The notes beneath the pieces are model-generated. The model was given only the letters and a program-made list of their open reading frames with translations. It had not been told where the DNA came from and did no database searches. A stretch of DNA of 64,000 bases from NCBI GenBank assembly GCA_002069975.1, contig MWCJ01000004.1, positions 21,402 through 85,401 on the forward strand. The letters are read 5' to 3'. Positions 47,501 to 57,031 of this stretch are shown piece by piece (the first letter of the stretch is position 1; each line of letters opens with the position of its first letter). Source of the DNA: Bacteroidetes bacterium ADurb.Bin217 (lineage in GTDB: Bacteria > Bacteroidota > Bacteroidia > Bacteroidales > UBA1715). The translations under genes were made by a program, and so were the position numbers.

Positions 47501-50186
47501 TAATCAAAACAGCACATTGCATGAAGTTATGGATTTAACGGGAAGAGAAACTCTACAAATTCGATATAGAATTCCTACTGCCGTAAGCACTAAATTGTAT
47601 TTACGAATAGATGCTGTAGATTTTACTAATAAATTAGCATCCGATAAAATGACGTTTGTGGAAATACCTATTTCAACTTCATGGGAAACACAGACAATAG
47701 ATATAAGTAAATTTTTCATCAATCAATTTAGTGGTGGTTCTATAGACACTGTTGATAGATCTACTATATATCAAGTACGTTTTTACTTTATCGAAAAAGA
47801 AGGAACTGCAGCAAATAACTATGTGCCTACAAACTTCAAAGGCACTATAGAATTTGATTATATTTCGATAGGTTCATTCGTCCCTGTCCCTGTTACAAGC
47901 ATTTCACTTCTTCCTCCATCACTTGCTTTAAACATAGGGTCTACACTTACACTTACCCCAATTTTCATCCCTACTAATGCAACAAACAGAGCAGTAACAT
48001 GGTCATCAACAAGTCCAGCTATTGCCACCATAGATGGGAATGGAGAGATAACGGCATTATCTGTCGGCACAACGGTAATTACTGTAACTACAAGTGATGG
48101 TGGATATACTGCTTCATCAGTTCTTACAGTCACAAGTCCTTTTATTCAACCGGAAGTGAGTATTGCCCCATCTACACTCGCATTATCATTGGCAAGCTCA
48201 CCTACACAATTGCAATATACAGTTAGTCCAAGTCCTCAAAATATTGACAATGTAATGTGGGGTAGTTCCAATTACAATATTGTTTCGGTAAATTCCAATG
48301 GTATTGTAACTCCTGTTGGGCAGGGAGAAGCTACTATTACAGTAGTTGTATCAGTAGGAGGACAATTGATTTCTGCAACCTGCCAAGTTACGGTATCTTC
48401 TATTCCTGTTTCAAGCATTTCGATAACACCTGCAACTATAAGTTTAAACCCACAAGAAGTAATTCAACTTCAAGCTGCAATATTGCCTATACATGCTACA
48501 AACAAAGCTATTGTGTGGACATCGTCTGATCCGTTGGTTGCTGCCGTTTCTTCAAATGGTTTGGTTACAGCTTTAAAAGAGGGAACATCTACTATTTCTG
48601 CTATCAGTCTCGACGGCTCATCTATTACTGCAAATGCTACTATTACAGTAAATGCAGTTTCTACAAATCCATGTGATCATATTCAAGTATTTGCAGCTAT
48701 TGCAAATGTAAAATGTTATGGAGACCAAACAGGAATTATTAGTTTAATTTCAAACGGAGGTGTTGCTCCTTATTCATACAAATGGTCAAACACAAGTACC
48801 GATGCTGCATTGCAAAATGTTGCGGCAAATACATATTCGGTAACGGTAACCGACAGCGAGGGGTGTTCGGTAGTAAAAACCTATACGATTACCGAACCTG
48901 CACCTTTGGAATTAACACCAACCATAGTAGAACCTGCATGTGGGCTTTCGAACGGTAGTGTGACGTTGCAAATGAGCGGAGGAACAAGTCCGTATACCTA
49001 TACGTGGAATTCACAAACATCGGTAAGTGTAATATCAAATATTGGTGCAGGAAACTATTCAGTAGCAGTAACCGATGCCAAAGGGTGTACATTACAAAAA
49101 ACTGTTCAAGTAAAAAATAATGGCGCGCCTACTCTTGTGCTGGAATCGGTAACTTCTACCGCATGCAACCAAAACAAAGGAAGCATATCTATAGGAGTGA
49201 GCGGTGGCACATTACCGTATTCGTATAAGTGGAACGACGATGCAACTACCGAAGACCGCGAAAATATTGCAGCGGGCACATATACAGTAAGCGTAACCGA
49301 CAACAATGGCTGTATTGCTGTATTAGATGCCGAAGTACCAACGCAAAGTTTATTGCAGCCTACTATAGCATTGGTTACCGTAGATACACTTACCGGCAAC
49401 AATCGTATTGTGTGGCAAAAAGAAGAGACAGATATGATTGATTTCTATACAGTGTATAGAGAAAATTCAGTAGCAGGTGAATATACCGAAATAGGAACGC
49501 AAGAATATACATTGCAAAGCATATTCGACGATGCTACAGCAAATTCGAACGAACGTTCGTGGCGTTACAAAATCTCGGCTACCGATGTGTGTGGCAACGA
49601 AACCCCACTCAGCCCGGAGCATAAAACAATTCATTTACAGAAAAACATTAGTACCGACAAAACTGTAAATCTGGATTGGGACGGGTACGAAGGAATTCAT
49701 TTTCTTACCTATAATATTTATAGAATATATACAAATAATACGAAAGAACTTATTACAAAACTTCCATCTACAATTACTCGCTATAGCGATAATGCGAAAT
49801 TAGAAAACGTGAAATCGTATATTGTAGAAATTGATTTACCGGAGGCGATTGATGTAAACGAATATGTATTGAAAAGTGAATCAGAGATGTTTGCTTCGGC
49901 GTATAGTAATACAACCGATATTATAAGCCAATTTGTACCGGTACTATATCCTTCGGTTGCAGTATATCCTACTGTTGCAAGTGACTATGTATATGTGCAC
50001 GTTAGTAATATATCGGAGTATACAATTACGCTATTTGATCAAACGGGAAAAATGGTATATACTGCAGTGTGTTCAGACGTTACAATACAAGCAATAGATA
50101 TATCAAAACTACCAAAAGCTGCCTATAATATCCGTATTGAATCATCGAATTTGGAACTGTTTAAAAGCCAGATAGTAGTTAAATAG
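44577..50186 (+). CDS. Secreted GH8 glycoside hydrolase with Ig-like, SprB repeats and T9SS type-A tail
   Basis: 1869 residues with a signal peptide ending near SFSQ (27). GH8 domain about 30-420: catalytic acid candidate Glu97 in VSEGIGYGM, Asp162/164 in SADIDVAQALLMA, and YDAIRIPWRMAQAYAW. Then SwmB-like domains, two glycan-binding-like jelly-roll regions (one ending GTIEFDYISIGSF), three bacterial Ig-like group 2 domains (for example ITPATISLNPQEVIQLQA), three SprB-type repeats (GGVAPYSYKWSNTSTDAAL, GGTSPYTYTWNS, GGTLPYSYKWNDD), an Fn3-like part and a C-terminal T9SS type-A signal (VYPTVASDYVYV to KSQIVVK). GH8 members cut cellulose, xylan or chitosan; which one is not evident. Monocistronic. 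Confidence 0.9.
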   Translation: MKIQKIRMYILSSIVCVVASCTLSFSQNYPFPNNYLYPYGNIYTGTDVQSKIQGLYNAWKTTYYVEGAMTGGLQSGNPAARILYKKSGFDGSETVSEGIGYGMLAAVYMDNANNNTQSMFNRLWTFYKGNMNSHGLMNSKVVGFTAEVASGTENSYSNTSADIDVAQALLMAHKQWGSTGAVNYITEARALIDSIYVHEVDANKLLKPNDGFNGYANPSNYITHAIDLFGKVEVVEGWQATNRWNAVVSACYSLMKTSRNATTGLVPDWCETPSGNSISGIVDDTYQSYFLYDAIRIPWRMAQAYAWYGHIDAKDVASKITMWAQVNYSNPSTIWDGYLLNGDVYNNPTGNAAFSGYGTQHNPCFSGGLSIGAMVDNSLSSYMAKCWNVGSATDNFGDYYTHSTQLLYMLTLSGNMPNLFEMKPIPTSAETNENGNVVYVDFSKPLSPTTSTTGWTVITFADETDFSASLMSISSLSVSDKRVAIQLTAEIPEPLIKISYYGTTIKSSEDNFTANAISDYVVVNKITSFEPYPILRYANISGTIIQIQWNKEIKESSINGGFSVKINGTEVTVGTPTLDPLNATIINIPLTGTIINSNSDVVTVSFAGGSITGLTSTKTAQAFIDAPVQLPYCCSTSCYTITNFDDTKNVTFYSWITGVWNSAGIDPIHNANIVGYFNGDNVTAYIMTKAAVSAANKAAFGTALAEPGARFKAKMYAKSGTFAAGEQIKIVFAHAALADAGSYYDPNQVELLVTPPSFDAWFEIDIPLKGVVDNTYDFILMTGSNVNKTGNKTNAEFYIDDMQICEALPQYIYVSSMTRYDGAAIEVRFSSAMNVPTNTDEIVVMVNGTPVPVSSISSKQGDATILVLNLATPITSPQAQITVSGGNSSGLVSANNTQIELFTSKSVANLIGIHAVQGWRDTFNSTTDNLTNAISVGTAWATPAPQEITSGDGIYRIVGNGAVTWSSIDVTTWNNNQNSTLHEVMDLTGRETLQIRYRIPTAVSTKLYLRIDAVDFTNKLASDKMTFVEIPISTSWETQTIDISKFFINQFSGGSIDTVDRSTIYQVRFYFIEKEGTAANNYVPTNFKGTIEFDYISIGSFVPVPVTSISLLPPSLALNIGSTLTLTPIFIPTNATNRAVTWSSTSPAIATIDGNGEITALSVGTTVITVTTSDGGYTASSVLTVTSPFIQPEVSIAPSTLALSLASSPTQLQYTVSPSPQNIDNVMWGSSNYNIVSVNSNGIVTPVGQGEATITVVVSVGGQLISATCQVTVSSIPVSSISITPATISLNPQEVIQLQAAILPIHATNKAIVWTSSDPLVAAVSSNGLVTALKEGTSTISAISLDGSSITANATITVNAVSTNPCDHIQVFAAIANVKCYGDQTGIISLISNGGVAPYSYKWSNTSTDAALQNVAANTYSVTVTDSEGCSVVKTYTITEPAPLELTPTIVEPACGLSNGSVTLQMSGGTSPYTYTWNSQTSVSVISNIGAGNYSVAVTDAKGCTLQKTVQVKNNGAPTLVLESVTSTACNQNKGSISIGVSGGTLPYSYKWNDDATTEDRENIAAGTYTVSVTDNNGCIAVLDAEVPTQSLLQPTIALVTVDTLTGNNRIVWQKEETDMIDFYTVYRENSVAGEYTEIGTQEYTLQSIFDDATANSNERSWRYKISATDVCGNETPLSPEHKTIHLQKNISTDKTVNLDWDGYEGIHFLTYNIYRIYTNNTKELITKLPSTITRYSDNAKLENVKSYIVEIDLPEAIDVNEYVLKSESEMFASAYSNTTDIISQFVPVLYPSVAVYPTVASDYVYVHVSNISEYTITLFDQTGKMVYTAVCSDVTIQAIDISKLPKAAYNIRIESSNLELFKSQIVVK

Positions 50187-50192
50187 TGATAA

Positions 50193-50233
50193 AAAACAAT
50201 AGGCTGTCTAAAAGTTAGACAGCCTATTGTTTT
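50193..50233. terminator. Bidirectional terminator between GH8 and metY
   Basis: AAAACAATAGGCTGTCTAA (50193-50211) and its exact complement (50215-50233) form a 19-bp stem with a 3-base AAG loop. A-rich on the left and T-rich on the right, it would stop transcription from both converging genes. Confidence 0.9.
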
Positions 50234-50274
50234 ATTATTTTAAAGCACAAATGTGCCAACGTATTTGAAGCAAG

Positions 50275-51600
<1,326 letters not shown>

Positions 51601-51607
51601 CTATTAA

Positions 51608-51638
51608 TCCTATCGCTTTAGTAGGATAAGCAAATATA
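51608..51638 (-). promoter_or_regulatory. metY -7 box and putative sulfur-regulator operator
   Basis: On the minus strand TATATTTG (51638-51631) is a perfect TAnnTTTG. Four bases further on, TCCTACTAAAGCGATAGGA (51626-51608) has the same half-sites, polarity and 19-base length as the cysD element, 31 bases before the ATG. The centre differs, so what is conserved is the symmetric outer sequence, as for a protein-binding site. Confidence 0.6.
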
Positions 51639-51907
51639 CTATAAAATAATTTTCAAAGTCAAGTTTTTTTTATCAAATGTAAAAAAAAATTGAGCTGTTT
51701 GTAAAAATAATATTTATTAGCCTTAAATATTTTAAGTTGATTGGTAGCTTAGCCACCTTAATATCCCCTTTATCCTAAACTGTAAGCCTGTCTTTTCGAA
51801 CGTAATAAAGTGGAGTGTGCTATCTCTGAAGTGTATTATTATAAAAAAGTAGATGCATTTGCCTTGATTTACATAACTACATATACCAAATCATACTCTA
51901 TTTTTTA
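51639..51907. other. Gene-free stretch between metY and the VWA gene
   Basis: About 270 bases with no convincing frame or RNA gene. It includes long A/T runs and a segment near 51790-51830 (CCTGTCTTTTCGAACG ... AGTGGAG ... CTATCTCTGAAG) that looks like a decayed copy of intergenic repeats of the CTGTCATTTCGAACGAAGTG type. That resemblance is from memory and weak. Confidence 0.35.
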
Positions 51908-51915
51908 TATATTTG
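51908..51915 (+). promoter_or_regulatory. -7 box of the VWA operon
   Basis: TATATTTG, a perfect TAnnTTTG, lies 17 bases before the ATG at 51932. A -33 TTTG at the right distance is not present. Confidence 0.4.
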
Positions 51916-51931
51916 CAATAAAGTAAACAGT

Positions 51932-53329
51932 ATGAGATTTATTTCTAAAAGCATAATAGTACTTTGTATTAGTATTTTTTTGCATGCTTCACTTGGAGCT
52001 CAAGAATATATTAATGTTCCCCGTGTTGCACCTCTTACGCGCATATTGTTTATTTTTGATGGGAGCATGAGTATGATTGGAATGTGGGAAAATCGCTCGA
52101 AAATCGAAGTAGCTCGTAGTGTTTTAGTACCTTTTTTAGATAGTATTTCAAAAATTCCGAATATTGAAATGGCATTACGGGTATACGGAAATAGAAGTCC
52201 TGTTCCTCCTCAAGATTGTGGTGATACTTACTTAGAAGTTCCATTTGGGAAAAATAATGTTACGGAAATTCTGAAAATTATTTTGGAAATGAAACCAAAA
52301 GGTACAACACCTATAGCACGGTCTCTTGAACTTGGTGCCAAAGATTTCCCTAAAGATTCTGCAGCACGTAATATAGTTTTTTTAATTACCGATGGAATAG
52401 AAGCTTGTGATGGTGATCCTTGTGCTATATCGCGTGAATTACAAAAAAAAGGTGCTATTCTTAAACCTTTTATTATAGGTGTGGGTACTGATATCAATTT
52501 TGAAGAAGTTTTTAAATGTGCCGGTAACGTGTTCAGTGCTAAAACGGAACTAGAGTTCTTGCCTATTTTGCATACTGCTATGGAGAAGGCTTTGGTTACT
52601 ACTCCTTTGCAAGTATATTTATTAGATGCATACAAAAAACCTCGCGAAACCGATGTACCAATGACTTTTTACGATAATTCAAATGGATTTATTCGTTATA
52701 ATTTTGTGCATTCTGTTATAAAACCTGCCGAACCCGATATTTTATTTATTGACCCCTTGGTTACCTATAAAATAAAAGTTCATACTATGCCTCCGGTGTT
52801 TTCCGATACTGTAGTGTTAGAGCCTGGAAAACACACAATAGTTCGCATTCCTGTTCCTCAAGGATATCTCATGGTAGAACGACCATTTGGTATGTCTACA
52901 TTTTCTAGTTTGCAAACTATTGTGCGAAGAGCCGACGATATGAATACACTTAACACACAATTGGTAAACGACAAGTTTAAATACATTTGTGGTAGATATG
53001 ATTTAGAAATTTTTACTCTGCCTCGGACATATTATTATGGTGTAGAAATTAAACCCGATGAAACTACAACTATAAAATTACCTGCTCCCGGACGAGTTAC
53101 TTTTAATCGTTCGCAACAAGGCTACGGAGCTATTTATATCGACCGTAATACCGATTTGGAATTTGTAACTAATTTGGATATTGTACCCAAAGGAAATGAT
53201 TCATTTCTGCTTCAACCGGGCAAATATGTGGTGGTTTGGCGCGAAAAAAAAGAAACCGATACCGAAAAATCTATCTACGTAAATTTTGATATTTCATCAG
53301 GAAGTTCGAAATTTATCCCGTTAAAATAA
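51932..53329 (+). CDS. Secreted VWA-domain protein
   Basis: 465 residues with signal peptide SIFLHASLGAQ. The von Willebrand A domain (about 36-215) has an intact MIDAS motif DGSMS (43-47), GTTPIARSLELGAKDF and IVFLITDGIEACDGDPCAISRELQKKGA. The C-terminal half is beta-rich, with no family I recognise. Resembles YfbK/BatA-like periplasmic VWA proteins only in the A domain. It heads a plus-strand run through 56981. Role unknown, possibly metal-dependent protein binding at the envelope. Confidence 0.82.
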   Translation: MRFISKSIIVLCISIFLHASLGAQEYINVPRVAPLTRILFIFDGSMSMIGMWENRSKIEVARSVLVPFLDSISKIPNIEMALRVYGNRSPVPPQDCGDTYLEVPFGKNNVTEILKIILEMKPKGTTPIARSLELGAKDFPKDSAARNIVFLITDGIEACDGDPCAISRELQKKGAILKPFIIGVGTDINFEEVFKCAGNVFSAKTELEFLPILHTAMEKALVTTPLQVYLLDAYKKPRETDVPMTFYDNSNGFIRYNFVHSVIKPAEPDILFIDPLVTYKIKVHTMPPVFSDTVVLEPGKHTIVRIPVPQGYLMVERPFGMSTFSSLQTIVRRADDMNTLNTQLVNDKFKYICGRYDLEIFTLPRTYYYGVEIKPDETTTIKLPAPGRVTFNRSQQGYGAIYIDRNTDLEFVTNLDIVPKGNDSFLLQPGKYVVVWREKKETDTEKSIYVNFDISSGSSKFIPLK

Positions 53330-53360
53330 ACAATGAATGTTAAATTAAATATAAAGTGTT

Positions 53361-54215
53361 ATGAAAAAAGTAGTAGTGTTAGTTGTAAGTATATGTTTAG
53401 CGTTTGTAACTTTTGCTCAAAGACCAACAGCAAAAAAAGCACAGGTTGCAAATTTTGAAAATTTTACTTTATATGTAGTTTTAAATCAAAATCCTACAAG
53501 TGAATATAATGATATGATTCGCGAAGCTGTTCGTAAAAGTTGGCGTGTATCTAAATATGATTTTATTACACAATCGGAATTTGAAACGAAACGTACCGAA
53601 GAAAATTCTGCTTTTTTAGTTACAAATGAGATTAGTTTTCCGAAAGATAAAAATGTAATTCAGTATGATTTTATAAGTATAATTTTGGGTGGCAATTTTG
53701 CTTCATATCAGGTAATGCCTGAGGTGTGCACGTTCCCTCTTATGTATACCGATACCGACGAAGGTGATATGCTGTATAAATTGCCGGTTGTTATAGGTTT
53801 TTTCAATCAACATGTTAAAAATATCCTAGTTAATCCTAAATTGTTAAAAGACAAAAAGTATAAATATTATACGAAACAAAAATTAAGTATTGCTAAAAAA
53901 ACGCTCTATTTAATTGCCGAAGAACAATTGCCGGAATTTGATAATGCTCAAAAAATTCGTCCGGTGTTTAAAGGTAAAGTTGTAATGATTGGACAAGAAG
54001 AAATGGCAAACTTAATTAAAAAACGTGCTACAAATGTTGTGTTTTTACATAAAGTTGGTCCTGCCGATGCAAGTGCTCAAGGCTCTCGTTGTTATATTAT
54101 TATGATGGGAACCGATAATACATTGTATTATTTTAATTATCATATTCTTTCGGCAAAAGCACCAAATGGTATTTCTCCTAAATATTGGAAAATATTTGCT
54201 TCACATACAAAATAA
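53361..54215 (+). CDS. Exported protein of unknown function
   Basis: 284 residues with signal peptide VVLVVSICLAFVTFAQ. The mature part is mixed alpha/beta, basic, with segments NFTLYVVLNQNPTSEYNDMIREAVRKSWRVSKYDFIT and VFKGKVVMIGQEEMANLIKKRATNVVFLHKVGP. No domain recognised. It follows the VWA gene by 31 bases and precedes the nitroreductase by 15, so operon membership is likely. Confidence 0.65.
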   Translation: MKKVVVLVVSICLAFVTFAQRPTAKKAQVANFENFTLYVVLNQNPTSEYNDMIREAVRKSWRVSKYDFITQSEFETKRTEENSAFLVTNEISFPKDKNVIQYDFISIILGGNFASYQVMPEVCTFPLMYTDTDEGDMLYKLPVVIGFFNQHVKNILVNPKLLKDKKYKYYTKQKLSIAKKTLYLIAEEQLPEFDNAQKIRPVFKGKVVMIGQEEMANLIKKRATNVVFLHKVGPADASAQGSRCYIIMMGTDNTLYYFNYHILSAKAPNGISPKYWKIFASHTK

Positions 54216-54230
54216 AGTAAGCTCAAAAAT

Positions 54231-54980
54231 ATGGATTCATTGTATCATAGAAAAAGTATACGAAAATATAAAGATACTCCCATTTCCAACAAGGATTTAG
54301 AGTCTATTTTGGAGGCTGCAGTACGTGCATCGAATACAGGTAATATGCAATTGTATTCAATAGTGGTTACTACTGATGCTGGTATTAAACAACAATTGTG
54401 CGAACAGGCTCATTTTAACCAGTCTATGGTTGCTAAAGCTCCTGTTGTTCTTACGTTTTGTGCCGATTTGCACCGGTTTACTCAGTGGTGTTCTATGCGT
54501 AATGCAGAGCCCGGGTTCGATAATTTTTTAAGTTTTTTTACAGCAACTATCGATGCGGTAATTGCTGCACAAACAGCTTGTGTTGCTGCCGAATCATTGG
54601 GCTTAGGTATTTGTTATTTGGGTACTACAAACTATAATGCTCAAAATATAATTGATATTTTACAATTACCACCCCTAGTTATTCCCGTAACTACTGTTGT
54701 AGTGGGGTATCCCGACGAATCTCCTGATGTTACTCACAGATTGCCAATGGAAGCTGTAGTGCATTATCAAACCTATACTATGCCCAATAATCAAACTATT
54801 GAGCAATGGTATACTCCAAAAGAACAACTTGAAGAATCGGTGCGATTTGTAGCCGAGAATAACGTGCAAAATCTCGCACAGGTTTTTACCCAAAAACGAT
54901 ATACGACTCAAAATAATAAAGTATTTTCGCAAAAACTTTTAGAAGTTTTATACAAACAATTATGTATGAATAACCAATAA
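54231..54980 (+). CDS. Nitroreductase-family flavoprotein
   Basis: 249 residues with the NfsA/FRP-like fold: RKSIRKYKDTPISNKDLESILEAAVRASNTGNMQLYSIVV at the start (FMN-binding Arg cluster and SNTGNMQ loop), DAVIAAQTACVAAESLGLGICYLGT in the middle, and VVVGYPDESPDVTHRLPMEAVVH. It reduces a substrate with NAD(P)H through FMN; identity unknown. Ends 9 bases before the DUF4293 gene. Confidence 0.87.
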   Translation: MDSLYHRKSIRKYKDTPISNKDLESILEAAVRASNTGNMQLYSIVVTTDAGIKQQLCEQAHFNQSMVAKAPVVLTFCADLHRFTQWCSMRNAEPGFDNFLSFFTATIDAVIAAQTACVAAESLGLGICYLGTTNYNAQNIIDILQLPPLVIPVTTVVVGYPDESPDVTHRLPMEAVVHYQTYTMPNNQTIEQWYTPKEQLEESVRFVAENNVQNLAQVFTQKRYTTQNNKVFSQKLLEVLYKQLCMNNQ

Positions 54981-54989
54981 TTTTTTACT

Positions 54990-55454
54990 ATGATTCAACG
55001 TGTTCAATCATTATATTTGCTTATATCTGCTATTGCTATGGTGGGTTCGTTAGCTATGCCTTTTTTATTGTTTTCGTTGCCTGGAACCGATATTACTTTA
55101 TATGCCTTTTCTATTGTAGATTCTTCGGCATTGTTATTTTCTGAAAAAGCCCCCTTTTATACACTGGGAGTTTCTATTGTTTTAACGGCAATTCTATCGC
55201 TTATTACAATTTTTTTATACTCAAAACGTTCGTTGCAAATGCGTATAACTATATATGGTATTATATTAAAATTGGCGATAGTTGCTGTTGTAGGGTATGT
55301 GTGGTATATGCTTACCGATGTAGAACCACAGTTTAAAACAATGCCTCAAATAGGAGTTTTATGTATTGCTATTGCAATTGTTTTAGATTGGTTGGCATTT
55401 ACGGGAATTAAAAAAGACGATGTTTTGGTTAAGTCTGTTGATAGAATTCGATAA
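54990..55454 (+). CDS. DUF4293-family membrane protein
   Basis: 154 residues with four membrane helices. The start MIQRVQSLYLLISAIAMVGSLAMPFLLF is characteristic of DUF4293, a Bacteroidota-specific family of unknown function, and LQMRITIYGIILKLAI and the final helix FTGIKKDDVLVKSVDRIR fit as well. It sits between the nitroreductase and thioredoxin-like genes. Confidence 0.82.
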   Translation: MIQRVQSLYLLISAIAMVGSLAMPFLLFSLPGTDITLYAFSIVDSSALLFSEKAPFYTLGVSIVLTAILSLITIFLYSKRSLQMRITIYGIILKLAIVAVVGYVWYMLTDVEPQFKTMPQIGVLCIAIAIVLDWLAFTGIKKDDVLVKSVDRIR

Positions 55455-55499
55455 GAGTTTTGTTAATTTTATTACAAATAATTATAAAATATTAAATAT

Positions 55500-56981
55500 A
55501 TGAAACGAATATTAGTTTTTTTGGCGGTTGTTGTATTTAGCATTTCTGCTATTGCCCAAAACAAAATGCATGTTGAGGTGCAAGTAAAAGGACTTCACGA
55601 TACTACTTTAATTTTGGGGTATCATTATGGTTCTAAAAAATTGGTGTCAGATACTATTCGTCTCGATAGTAAAGGTAAAGGTGTGTTTAAACGCGACACC
55701 TTGCTCGATGGGGGATTATATTTGGTGCTTACTCCAAATATGCGATATTTCGAAATAATTTTGGATAAAGATCAAGAGTTTAAAGTTGTTACCGATACTG
55801 CAGATTTATTTACAAATTTAAAAATAGAAGGAAGTGTAGATAATCAAGTGTTTTTAGACTATCAAAACAAAAGCTCGGAATTGTACAAATTACGTAAACC
55901 TATATACGATAAATTAAAATACTATTACGAAATTAAAGATACTACTTCGCTTAGTCAAAAACAACGTGATGTGAACAGAGATTCAATTAAAATTTTGCAA
56001 AAAGACTTAGAAGCTGTTCGTAAACAAATGGTTGCTTACGAAGATCAAATTATACAAGCTCATCCCGCATCATTATTAACGTCTATTCTGCTTTGCACTC
56101 GCGAATTAGATATTCCCGATTATCCGCGAAACGAAAAAGGTGAAATTACCGATTCATTATTTAAATATACCTATCTTAAAAATCACTATTTCGATAAAGT
56201 TCAACTTGGCGATAGCCGTTTATTGCGTACTCCTGTGTACGAAATGAAAGTTGAACAATATTTTGACCGCGAATTGATTCAAATTCCCGATTCTATTATT
56301 CCTGAAGTTGATAAACTTATGGGTAAAGTATTGGAACAAGAGAAACAAGGGTACGAAGGCAAGATGTATTATTATACCTTGCACCATATGTTTATGAAGT
56401 ATCAGAATCCTAAATACATGGGGCTCGACAATATTTTTGTATACATCATGGAGCAATATTATTTAAAGAAAAAATTACCTGCTCGTGTATTGGCAGATAC
56501 TGCTTATATGGCTAAAATAGAAAAACGTTACAATGAAATGTCGCGGAATAGAATTGGTATAAAAGCACCAAATTTATTGCTTTACAGTAATAAAGATGAA
56601 TGGGTTCAGTTGAATTCAATTCAAGCAGACTATATAGTTCTCTATTTCTTCGATACCGACTGCGGACATTGTAAAAAAACAATTCCCGAATGGCATGATG
56701 CGTATGTAGCAAACAATTATGCTCAAAAAGGTGTTAAAACAGTTCTGGTGTTAACACAAACAAATATGGAAGAGTGGAAAGAGTTTATCGCCGAGAAAAA
56801 ACTCGATGATTGTATTAATTTGTTCGACCCGTATCAAAACACAAATTTCCGTCAACTCTACGATATTTACAGTACGCCTGTATCGTATGTGTTAGACAAA
56901 AACAAAAAAATAATTGCAAAACGAATTCCACCGGAAACTATTGTGGATTTGTTGAATCATGAATTGTCACGAAAAAAATAA
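55500..56981 (+). CDS. Periplasmic thioredoxin-like protein (DUF4369/DUF5106 type)
   Basis: 493 residues with signal peptide VVVFSISAIAQ. The N-terminal DUF4369-like beta domain (about 22-125: MHVEVQVKGLHDTTLILGYHYGSKKL) is followed by a helical DUF5106-like middle and a C-terminal thioredoxin domain with active site DTDCGHCKKTIPEW (about 382-395) and cis-Pro in YSTPVSYVLD. It probably reduces or isomerises disulfides in the periplasm, or assists cytochrome maturation. Ends the run before a strong terminator. Confidence 0.87.
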   Translation: MKRILVFLAVVVFSISAIAQNKMHVEVQVKGLHDTTLILGYHYGSKKLVSDTIRLDSKGKGVFKRDTLLDGGLYLVLTPNMRYFEIILDKDQEFKVVTDTADLFTNLKIEGSVDNQVFLDYQNKSSELYKLRKPIYDKLKYYYEIKDTTSLSQKQRDVNRDSIKILQKDLEAVRKQMVAYEDQIIQAHPASLLTSILLCTRELDIPDYPRNEKGEITDSLFKYTYLKNHYFDKVQLGDSRLLRTPVYEMKVEQYFDRELIQIPDSIIPEVDKLMGKVLEQEKQGYEGKMYYYTLHHMFMKYQNPKYMGLDNIFVYIMEQYYLKKKLPARVLADTAYMAKIEKRYNEMSRNRIGIKAPNLLLYSNKDEWVQLNSIQADYIVLYFFDTDCGHCKKTIPEWHDAYVANNYAQKGVKTVLVLTQTNMEEWKEFIAEKKLDDCINLFDPYQNTNFRQLYDIYSTPVSYVLDKNKKIIAKRIPPETIVDLLNHELSRKK

Positions 56982-56985
56982 AAGT

Positions 56986-57015
56986 AAAATGACCACAATA
57001 CCATGTGGTCATTTT
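56986..57015 (+). terminator. Terminator after the thioredoxin-like gene
   Basis: AAAATGACCACA (56986-56997) and TGTGGTCATTTT (57004-57015) form a perfect 12-bp stem with a 6-base loop, followed by more T residues. It shows that the MFS frame, open from 57005, must start further on. Confidence 0.9.
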
Positions 57016-57031
57016 TTTTAACACTATACAT

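Noticed and set aside
46133..48133. Several long antisense frames inside the GH8 and PKD genes
   Set aside because: Low-complexity or composition-driven frames with no family resemblance, overlapping clearly coding sequence.
57005..57031. Earlier in-frame ATG for the MFS permease
   Set aside because: It lies inside the terminator stem of the upstream gene; the ATG at 57032 gives a normal MFS N-terminus.
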